Of a DNA stretch of 64,000 nucleotides, positions 20,801 through 32,800 are shown piece by piece (the stretch's first letter is position 1; each line of letters starts with the position of its first letter). The DNA is from Myrica gale (lineage: Eukaryota; Streptophyta; Magnoliopsida; Fagales; Myricaceae), in the NCBI GenBank assembly GCA_963930655.1, contig OZ005620.1:6401001-6465000 (forward strand), given 5' to 3'. The position numbers and the translations under genes are program-made. The notes beneath the pieces were generated by a model, which saw only the letters and a program-made list of their open reading frames with translations, was not told the DNA's origin and searched no databases.

Positions 20801-23800
20801 CAACACGGTATATCCAGAATGACCTTCCATGGTTAATTATCTTTTAAGTAACTTACAAAGTAAACCATGGCTATGTATTGTCAACAAGAATTTCATATAA
20901 CGAGAGACATGTAGACATCTTTTTTTTTTCTAAGGCAGATACGCGGACATCTTACAAGTAAGAAGATCAGCAATATTTATCTTGCTACACTGAAATTCTT
21001 TGTGCATCATGCACGTATTTTCTCTCTGGTAAATACGCAATATATTTTCTTCTCATAAACTAAACAACATACACCGCTCCAAGTAGACTTCTAACTAGAG
21101 CACACAACACCGCTGGGATGTATTGCACATAAGACAACTATATTGTGGGTATGTAGAAGGCATATCTACTACTTGCATTAGGTCAAAAAGGGTATCAGAA
21201 AAAACTTTACAGCTTGATGAAAGATGCAGTTACCTCTGTTTTATACTTCTATAGGCGTCAACAAACTGGAACTCCCTTAAACACTCTTCCCTCAGTTCCA
21301 GTAGATTGGCCAAGCCTAATTTTCCGTATGCTGCAGGCTCCCCCAGCAACCTATTCAGTCAGTTGGGAATCAGCGAACGGCATTAGTGTCTGCTTAAAAA
21401 CCCCATCTCCCCTTTAAGATGCAGATCATATATCGCAAAAGCAATAATGATACCCATAGGGTTTTGAAAAGAGTTGATGGTCAATAACAACTACAGTCTT
21501 GGCAGACTTACGGAGGGCCCTTTTTGATACTTGATTTAAAACTGAGTACTACCCGTGATACGTTCAGAATCCAAAATAATAAAAACGAAACCTGGATGTG
21601 GGAGATGTCTCATGCATGGGTGTGCTTTGGATTGATATGGGGGGGGGGAAGAGAGACCACACGCGAAGAACAGAAGACAGCCATTTTCTCAAACGCATGG
21701 CAGGAAGCAGTTAGGAAGTGCAATTTACTTCTTGTCAACCACTAATATTCTACACAGATTTCCAGCATTCCAAAATTATCAAAGATGCTGAGATAGGACT
21801 TAGTCTCAAATTAGAAATCTTCTATAGTACGGAACAGAAGCGGATGATCCTTACTATGTAATGGTATCATCCTTCCCAGTAAAATTTTCCAATATTAGGT
21901 TATTAGGAAAGAGCAAATGCTACAATTAAGGTCAAAAGCTATCTAAATAGAGGTCTGACTTATGAAACCACAAAACTACCTTGCCAGGTGTGCAGAAAAC
22001 GCTCGAGCAAAAGCATCACCCCTTCTTTTAGCATCATCTGTTCCACCTTCACTTGCTACTGCCTATCATATTTCACAATAAAATTTCAGTGTCATAAAGT
22101 GATAACAAAATCATCCAGTTTTCACTTTTACAAATGGTCAGGGGAAAAACTAAGGACACAACAAGGTAGTCCAACCAATAAAAATTATGGTAGCAGTTCA
22201 TTAGCATAATCAAATAAATGAAGGGTGCAAAATGGAAAAGTGATTAAAGAGGCTTTCTTATTTTCATCTTTCATAACATTTGGTTCACCTACTGGTGTTG
22301 ACTAATCCCAGAGTTACCAGAACTTAGCAGATATTCACTTTTTTGTGCCCAAGATGTGCTTGTCTGTGCACGTGAGGAGAGGGGAGAAAGAGAGCGAGAT
22401 CCTGGCATTATGCTATCTATATTTACCTTGTCAACGAGGTCTGGCAAATGCTCTGAAAGCACAGTGAACCAATACCTACATTAAGATAAACATCTAAAAT
22501 AAGCTGAAGAAGCATTAGATTTGTTTGTGGGATTAATGATAGGGCATTAACCAATTTTATCATAAAAATTGTTTTCAGGGATTTCAGGATAAGTAGCATG
22601 TTTACTATATGTACTCACTCTAACTCGCCGTGATCCGACATGTCAATGGTGTTAGGCTCATACCTGCAGGAATATAAGTTGACCTATGTATCAGAAATAC
22701 AACTAGAGATTGAGCAAAACAACCAATTACTTGTGCGGGTAAAAAGCATAAGAAACGATGGCTGACAAGCATGATGAGCATGAAAGCCCACTAAGGTGCA
22801 GCACATGACAGAATTTTTCAGTACTTAAAGTTGGCAGCTAGCAACACATTGTTGCCTATCAAATCAAACAGTGTATCAGTTGAAAGTACTTTAAATAATA
22901 TTCACCTTAATATTTCGTATGAAGACAAGCAACTTAGTGCATTGAAGTGGAAAACGAGTTAAAAATGCAGCAACCCAGAAAGGACATGTGACTGGATGAA
23001 AGACTCAATCCTAAGAAAGATAATTTGCAAAGATCATGGAATAAACTGCCTGAAGCCAACAACAGGAATACTTTTTGCCATCTATGGAAAGGAGAACTAG
23101 TCCAATATTGAAATTCAAACTCTTTAGAAGAAGTAACATGAAGCTTAATTAACTAGAGTAGTTGAGTGACTCCACTAAGAAATTTTACGTACATTTTTGG
23201 GTCTGCCAATAATGGAAACACCTCCAAACTGGGTACCAGATGAAGAACACCAACATTTAAAGCACTTGAATCAGACCTCAGAATACCTCCTTTGGATAAA
23301 GGAACTTCAAATCCTCCAAGTTCAGTAGTTCCAGGAGTCATTGGTACAGGGGCAGTAATCTCCGTTCCCTTTTGCAAAAACTTCTCCATCCATGAAATCT
23401 GTATTCCAACCACAAGAACTGTTTTGAGAATTTCTAGGAATCCACAAGAAATTCAATCAAAAAACTCATGAAGAGGCATAGCCTTCTTGAGTTACAAAGA
23501 CAACGCATAGGTGCAAACACCCAAAATTAGTTACAAGAATATTGACACTACTTCTATACGTTTGCCACTTTTACAATTGTATTCTTCAACTTTAAAGATT
23601 CTCTTTATAACTAATAAGTGGATTCCACTTTTTCCTGCCTTCAATAGAAATCCAAGAGGGGTGGAATATATTCAACCCTGACTGAATATGATTCCAGAAA
23701 ACAGTGACAGAGAATGTGATACCCAGAGAACCATATCAGAGAAGTCACTTTTGCCAACACTTTTTTATTCTCATTCCAGAAGAACCTACGCTACAATTAG

Positions 23801-26800
23801 TAGGAAGTTCTTGATAGTAAATGCCCAAACTTGAGCCTAACTCAATCACCATCAAGTTGGCTTTGAAGTATGCCGGATAGCCAGCCTAGATCCACTATTT
23901 TCAAGTGGGCTGGCAAGTCAAGTCACATTTTGCAAACTCGCACAACACTTGCCTTCTCATTCAAATCCCCCAGTGGTGGGCCATTAATCTTTCCTCCTGT
24001 GTATGGTGCACCCATTGGGAACCTTTCAACTAACTGATGCGCCATCAAGTCATCAAGACCATGCTTTTCATAGCTCATGAAAGCACCCAACGCTCCCAGA
24101 AACCCTTCATGCCGTAAGAACATTGCCTGTGCTTCTCCTTTTGACCTGAAAATAGGAAACTATATTTTAAAACCTCAAGACAAAATAAACAACACAGACT
24201 GAAAATCATTTTTTTTATAGCAAAATAAGCAGTTTCAGCCTTGATTACACTTTTCTCACTTAAAGAATGACAATAAATCCTAGAGTTAGGCCTTTTATAC
24301 AAATTACTTGCCAGAAATGTACTGCAAACGAGATAGCATCCATGGTATAAGCGTGACCTCTTATAAAAAATCCTCCAAAAAAGATTCGCTTTATTCCAAA
24401 TCGTAGAGCATTCAAGTGAGATATCTACACAACAAAAGAATCAAATCAGACCAAAGCAACCACCAGTATTATACAAACTATTTGATAGGCTAACTGCTCT
24501 GAAGATGTCAGGTCTATCTGAAGGAACAAATACTGAGAGAACTCTATCATAAAGAAATCATTCTTATTTGAGTATAGAGCATTATGCAAAAACATATAAA
24601 AAACATGCTTTCTGAGTCATGAACACAGATCTACTGCAGTAAGTCCACCAAAACTTATTCTTTTATTTTCCCTAGTTGAACACTGAGAGTAAGTTGGGAA
24701 GTAAAGTCGCGCGCAACATAGACGCTCATCGAGGTTATCATGGAAATGGCAAATACCCCGATAGGGTGTTCCAAATTTCAGTCTAACAACAGCTCAAATA
24801 AGAAAACTGCAACAGTACCCAAAGCAAATTCAGAAGTGGTAAAACCAAAAGAGTTTAAGGCTACTTGTATGGGTTAGAAAGTTAGTAATCAGTCTGATGC
24901 TTCATGTACTAAGGACTGCATGCTTGTTTAACTTATCTATCATCACTTCATATATGACATACTCTTGAGTTCATATAAAGAAGGATACACTAGAATATAA
25001 CACAAGCTGTACACAAAACCTAGAAAGAACCCAATAATTTTCACTTAAAGAAACATTTATGTACTTAAAACAGATCTTTCATGCAGAAAAATAAATGCTA
25101 ATATGACAGAATATTTGTTTTTCTCAACCCTCTACTTTGGGGAAGGTACTGTTGCAATTGCATGATTGCACTTCTAGGAAATGTGCATAACAAAATCCTG
25201 TACTTGTGCAGCTCACCTGACCAATATTATAAGAAATCATTCGTAAGAGAGAAAGGGATATATCTTCAGGTCTGTAGTCCTCAAGTTCCTTGTTTTCTGA
25301 AATAGCCTTCCCAAAACTAGATGCAATGGTTGATGCAGAGAGACCCATCTACATAAACTTAAGATTAGGGGATACTTAAAACAGCACTATTAAAAAAAAC
25401 ATATATATAATAACATTTGCTAAAGTATTCTACAAGTAAAGATCTGTAGTAGCTCAGGACTTCTCCAATGCATGTGCAGGCTATGTATCCCCAAAATACA
25501 AGGAAGATCAAGATGCAAATATACCTTAGGGTAGTCCATACCGCCGTAAATGTCTCCAACAAGCATGTCTATGGTCCTATTATCTCCCCTTTGACTCAGC
25601 TCTAGCAACTCATCAAAGCTGAATGGAATCAATTATGAAAGACCTTCAGCAATAATTCTAGACAGAGAAGTGGAGATATATAATACGAGAAAATTGGCTA
25701 GAAATCCCAATGACCTCTTGCACTTTGTTAACAGCCTCCCCAAGCCCCAATATGTCCCACCACCGACATTTGTCCCACTAACCCGCTGACACTTTCCATC
25801 CCCATCAACCTATCACAATACAAGTCAGAAGCACAGATAATACTCTGATGTTTTTTTTAGCTATAGTTGACTAATAAGTTGAGGGGAGGAAACAAAAGAC
25901 GAACATACCTTGATCATACTAACACCAGATCCAATATTAACAAGAAGATAAGGAAACAATTCATTATGGTCAATCTGCACAAACTCTTTCTGACCCTCCT
26001 TGTGTGTGAAAGCTTCATGGCGAATAGCCTACTAAAAAGACACAGTAGAATAGTTAATTACATGACTATTGGAGGTAAAGGACAACTAAAAATGCACCTA
26101 AAGATATACCCAAAAAGTGGTGGTTTGCTACTTAATATTTATCTAACTTAACATTATCTCCTCTCATTCAACATCAATCTTCTTATTTAAGGTTGCCACG
26201 ATTAAGCTACAACTGTTACAAGCAAAATTATGAACAGAGTCAAATGAGTAGATAAGGATAAAAGAAAATTTATTGACATCCAGTATCATGAAAATTTCGT
26301 AGCAACAAATAACATATGGCATATGATGCCATTTTGATCCCTTAGAAGCTAAACCTTATATCAAAACATGAAAGTTCTATTCTGCTTGAAAAATCAATTG
26401 GAATGACGTACTATACAGAGGCACTTTGTTTATCAATTGTGCATGTTTTTGCTTGCACGCATAAGCTATTAGAGAATAAGTGAACGCCCTTGGCTATTTT
26501 TCCGTAGCTCTTTTGATACATCAGTTTAGGCAATGACTATAAACAGTAGGGACGGACAGAGTCATGGGGGAGAACATCCACGCTTGTAAGTATCATGTGT
26601 TTGGCATTATGAACTATTATTGGGTTATGCCCCCGGGGTGATTGATGTGTTGTTTGGTTGCAAAAGGAAGTTTGTTGACCCCTTGCATCGGTTGTGTGGA
26701 AAATGATCCCATTGTGCATTTGGTGGGTTACTTGGAGGGAGAGGAATGATAGATGTTTCAATGACACTTTTTCGTCTATGGAAGGATTGAAGGGCAAGCT

Positions 26801-29800
26801 GATGAGTTCTCTTTTTTTATGGGCCAATGTCGTGCTAGGCTATCCTTTCTCGGATTTTTCTGATTTCATTAGTTTTGTTGCTTGTATGGCTTAGGTGCTT
26901 CAGTATAGTTCTTTTGTACTGTCACCTTTCTTGGTTCATTAATAAAGTTATCCTTACTTATAAAAAAAAAGGTAGTATGATAACATGAACTGCCAATCTA
27001 TCCAATAAGCAACTGATCTAATTTCTCACCACTTACCATGTCTACTAGAAAACTTCCACTATAAAGAAGCATAGACAAGAATACAACATTAAGTATACTG
27101 TTTTTTTATAAAAAAAAAATTGACATTCTAGAATGTGCAACAAATGATAAGCCAATCTAAATCCACATCTGACTGACACATTTTGAAGTTCTCAATCCAT
27201 ATCAAGAGGGTCCAGTGAGTAAAAAAAAAATTGTGGACCTACATGTACTTTTACCATTAAATGAAAATCTATCCATTCAATAATACTAGATATACATACC
27301 ACTAACCACATTCTAGGTAATGCAGAAGAGAGAAAATTATTTCAAAAAAGAAATTCCACCTTAAGTAAAAAATTTGCCCCTGCCACAAGACAATTCATTT
27401 CATCCTCTTTGTCCAAACTAACCCCAAGCCTTTCCTTGAAGAGGTCGGCAAACTTGTATGCACCACCACCTGTGGCCTTCACAACAAAATCAATTTGTTG
27501 ATAGTATTTGTGAAAGGCTTCAAAGCAAAAGCCAATATCTTATGCATTAACCTAACTAGCTGAGGACTGATCTACAATCACAATCATGGCTGAAGAAGCA
27601 AGAATTTGCAACTGTAGATAGAAAAAAATATGTTGGCAATGTTGGAGGATTTTTTTTTTTATAAGTCTGTTAAACTTCATTAAAGAAAATAAAGATGATA
27701 GTACAAGAAATATACTGACAGCACCTAAAGCATACAAGCTAAAAAAACTGAGATAATCCGGAAAACCCACAAAAGGACCCCCCAAAACTGAATTAGCCCA
27801 CAAAAACAGAGACCCCCCCCCCAAACTAGCCAAAGAAGAGGTATCGTCCTCAAAACATCTAACATTCCTCTCCCTCCACAAACTCCACCAAATGCAAGCC
27901 GGTATCATCTTCCAAATGGCCACGATGACCGGATCCTCGAACTTCCTCCTCCAACAATACAACACGCCCACCATCCTACTAGGCATAACCCACACATAGT
28001 TTAAAATGCCCAGCACATGTACCCACAATCCTCTAGCCACTAAACAATGATGAAGAATATGGTCAACCGATTCTCCGTCACTCTTACACAAATAGAGCAC
28101 CACTAAGTCAAGTAGATGCCCCTCCTCCTCAAGTTGTCAATGGTCAGTATTTTCCCGTGAGTAGCCTCCTCAACAAAGAAAGCTATTTTGGGGGGACCAA
28201 GCTCCTCCAACACTAGTGCCAAGGAAAATCTGCACTAGTTCTCTCCAGAAGTAAAACATACATTGATTTAACTGAGAAAACTCCACTCTTAGAACCCATC
28301 CAAAACAATTTATCCTCACCCTCTCCTCTCCTCATTTTCGAATAAAGTAAGGAACAAAGCGCTAAATAAACATCCATCTCCCAATCATTGATCGTTCTAA
28401 CAAAGTGAACATCCCAAATTACCACTCTGGACCTCACCTCCACGCAATCAGCCACCCAAGCATCCTTACATTGAGCAAGAGCATATAACTGGGGAAACTC
28501 CAGCCTCAAAGGACTCTCCCCACACCACTTGTCATGCCATAACCGAATTCTAGAGCCACTCCCACCCCATATGAATCCTGAGACGCCAAGGTGCTCCAAC
28601 CACCCAACTTACAACCATACTTTTCCATGATAACTGTCTTCCATAAACTATCACCTTCAGAAGAGAAACACCAAAGCCATTTTCCCAATAGAGCTTGGTT
28701 GAACAAGGAAAGCCTTCTTAGACCAAGCCCCCCATATCACCTATAGGGGTACAAACTCTATCCCATCTAACAAGGTGGAACCTATGATCATCACCACCGC
28801 TTCCCCACAAAAAATCTCTTTGAAGCTTCTTTAACCTCTTAGCCACCGACACCGAAATAGGAAAAAGCGACGAGAAATACGTGGGAAGACTAGAGAAAGG
28901 AGATCTAATCAACATTAACCTTCCCCTGTTAGATAGATATATGCGCTTCCAACTTGTCAATCTCCTTTCAAATCTCTCAACGATGTCATCCCAAATGTGC
29001 ACTCTCTTAAACTTAGCACCAAGAGGAAGGCCAAGTTAGGTCATCGGAAGCGACGATACCTTACAACCCAAAATATCCACCAGAACCTGAACATTATCAA
29101 CTCTGCCAATAGGAATAACCTCCGACTTACCAAGGTTAATCCGAAGACCAGACACCGCTTCAAAACACAAAAGTAGGCATCATAGGTTACACACTTGGTT
29201 CTCTCAACCCCACAAAAGATAAGTGTATCATCAGCAAAGAACAAATGCGATATGCAAACCCCATTACTACCACCTCTCCCAACCTAAAATCCCTTTATAG
29301 CTCCTCTCCCAACCACCTCATTCATCATCCTACTGAGTGCCTCTATGACAATCACAAACAAAAGAGGTGACAAGGGATCACCCTGCCGTAACCCACGAGA
29401 ACTCCCAAAGAAACCGTGAGGAGAGCCATTAACCATCACTGAGAATTTGACAGTAGAAATGCAAAAAGCAATCCAACCACACCACTTCTCACTAAACTCA
29501 CATCTCCTCAAAAGATACAATAGAAAATCTCAATTCACATGTTCGTAGGCCTTGTGAATGGCAAGTTTGCACATTAATCCGAGCACATTCAATCTCATGC
29601 TCAAATCAATTCATTCATTTGCGATCAACAAAGAGTCCAGAATTTGCCTTCCCCTTATAAACGCATTATGAGAAGGCGAGATGATCTTCTGAAGAACCAG
29701 CTTCATCCTATTTGCCAAAACCTTGGCCAAAATCTTAGAAACCCCTCCAACCAAACTGATGGGGCGAAAGTCTTTCAACTCCACAAAACCAACTTTTTAG

Positions 29801-32800
29801 GGATAAGGACAATGAACGTAGCATTCATGCATTTAACAAATTTTTCCCTCCGAGCAAATTCATTAAACATAGCCAACACATCCCCCTTAACCACCTCCCA
29901 GCACGACTGAAAAAAAGCTAAAGAGAACCCATCAGGTCCCGGCGCTTTGTCCCCATTAAGGCTACGAACCCCCCTGGAAGCTCATCCTCCTCAAAGGACC
30001 TCTCAAGCCAACTCGCATCCTCCGGAGAAATGGACCCAAATTCCAGACCATCCAACACCGGCCTCCAAGAAAAAGGCTTCATGTATAACGAGCTATAGAA
30101 ATCCACAATTTTCTCAGAAATAATCGTCGGGTCCTCCACAATATCCCCCTCTACTTCCAAACTAGAAATCGAGTTAACTCTCTTATTCAAGTTGGCCACA
30201 CAGTGAAAAAAATTTGTGCATCTATCCCCCTCTTTAAGCCAAAGGGATCTCGACTTTTGTCTCCAACTAATCTCCTCTAACTTAATCAAGTGATCCAAAC
30301 CACCCAAAATCTACAACTTCCTTGCTTTGCCTCCCTCATCAAGACTTCCCCCCCCCCTCATCCAGCAAATCAAGGGACGCCAATTCTCTTAACAAGGTTG
30401 ACTTTCTGAACCTGAGATCTCCAAAAACTTCTTTGTTCCACACTTTCAGCTTATCTCTCAAAGCCTTCAGCTTAAAGTCAAGCACAAAACTAGGAGAACC
30501 CAAGAATTCAAACGATTTCCACCATTCCCTCAAAAGATCCAAAAATCCAGCCTCCTTCAACCACATGTTCTCAAAACGAAAAGGTTTCTTCTCCCTCCGA
30601 CCCTGTCATTCTCCAAAAGAATGGGAAAGTGGTTTGGAGAATGAGAAAGTGGTCTGAAAACAATCGAGACAATCTTTTCTGAGAAGCCTCAGGGAAAAAG
30701 GACTCCCAACTAAGGCTAAACAAAAACCGATCAATCCTGGACCAAGACTGAAAAGATCTATTATTGGACCACGTGAGAGCTCCCCCTGTCAAAGGGATGT
30801 CCATCAAACCCATCTCTGAGATGAAATCAAAGAACTCCTCCATAGCTAATCCCACCCCTCCACCACTCAACCGCTCACTAGGGAAATGAGTGATATTAAA
30901 GTCTCCCCCAATGCACCAAGGAAGGTCCCCAAGGCACTAACCCCGCCAATTCATCCCACAACAAACTCCTACTACTATCAACATTAGGACCATAGACCCC
31001 TGAAAAATTCCACTCCAACTCATTCACAACGTTCTAAAAGGCCGTCGAAACTGAGAAAGTTCCAACACAGTACTCCTGCAGCTCTAACACCCGAGTATCC
31101 CATAGTAACAAAATACCCCCGAAGCCCCATCCGCCTCCAAGTTACACCATCTCACATAAGAACCACCCCCACAAACTCTTAATCACACCCCAGACATAAC
31201 AGTCATCTTGGTTTCTTGAAGACAAACCAAGTCTGGTTTCCAACCCCGTAACAAATTTCGCACCCCATTACACTTCGAACTATCATTCAACCCCATTATA
31301 TTCCAACTAATAATTCTTGGCATCATTTAAACACCATCATGGCCCTCCCCTCACTCCTACCCATTTTCGAGGACGCTTTCTTCTCATCATAATTAATTGA
31401 AGACTCTAAACCCTTCAACTCTCTAACTAACTTTTCGTCCTTCCTTCTGGGCGTCACAAGGCTACTCTGCTCCTTATCCCTCTCCAAGGCAACAAAGAGG
31501 CTCATCAAATCTTTCTCGTACTCTTCACAGGACAATCCAACCATATGCCTCAATGAGGACACAATTTCCAACACCCACCCCGAAGCCCCACCACTACGAA
31601 GACTTTCAAAACTTCCATCTTCTGGACAACAAACAGCCAAAGAGTAAACACTCAACTTCGAATCCTTAACTGTCACCAAGGCCAACTCACCTTTCCTCAC
31701 ACCCCCTAAATCAGACGGGCTGTCCACACTCACAACTTCAACCAAAGGGTCTACACCCAACATCCTGGCCGAAAGCCAGATAGTCCCCACCCACATCATT
31801 AGCTAGTTCATCCCCTCCAAAAGAGCCGCCTAACACACCTGCAAGCTCCAAATGGCCCTCCCGCAGCTCTCCATCTTCACTTCTCACCTCCACAGTAAGG
31901 TCGAAAGCCTCAGTCTTTCCCCCACCAGGACCATTCACCTCTACCCCCTCAAAAAGGGCAACCGAAGGGCCAACTAACTCCTCAGAACACCCAACATCAT
32001 ATTCCAACAAAGAACCAGCTATTTCAGCGCCCAGGAGAGAAAAAACCAACATCGACTCCGGCATCGGAGCGACCTCCCGGCAGTAAGTGCTCACCACAGA
32101 AGGCGCCGGCGAGGGAGCTACCACCGGTGACTGGTGTTGGGCACCACCAGCCAAGCCTCCAGGCGCCTGACAGCTTCATCAATCTGGAGATCCACGTCTC
32201 CAATAGGATCCCCCTCAGACTCGAGAGAGCCCGATCCATTTTCTTCACACTGGGACCCCCGACAGTGAGGAGAAAAGCTTTGGGCCAACCAAATCTGGCC
32301 CATTCGGAATTAAGCCCGGAATGCCTAACAACCTTAAATGAGCATGGGGCTGAATTAACTCCCCCGCTCCAGAAATTGAAGCCACTGGGCCCGGCCCATC
32401 CTTACCCCGCAAAAGCTCAATAGAAGGACCAAAAAAGTCCAAATGTATACGAGGCAGCCCACTATCCCTCCCAAAAACTTCTAATAGCACGTCAAGCTCT
32501 GCTCGAATGCCCAACAATTTTTTTCTCCAAAAAGCCACGTCCATCACCTCGCCGTCAGCCGACTCTGCATTAAAGTCCTGCCTCTTGGAAAATGAAACGT
32601 CGTCCGCCAATTTAGCATGCATAACAGTAGGCGACCCTTTATTCTTCCACACACCACCACCATCCTTTCCGACGCCATTCAACTCCATAACACTTCCCCC
32701 TGGCTCCACCCCCACCTGGCTTTTCTTCACAACTTCGACAAATGAGACCTCCTTACGAACTCCAGAACCAGACACAGAAAAAACTCCCTTCTTAAGCTGA

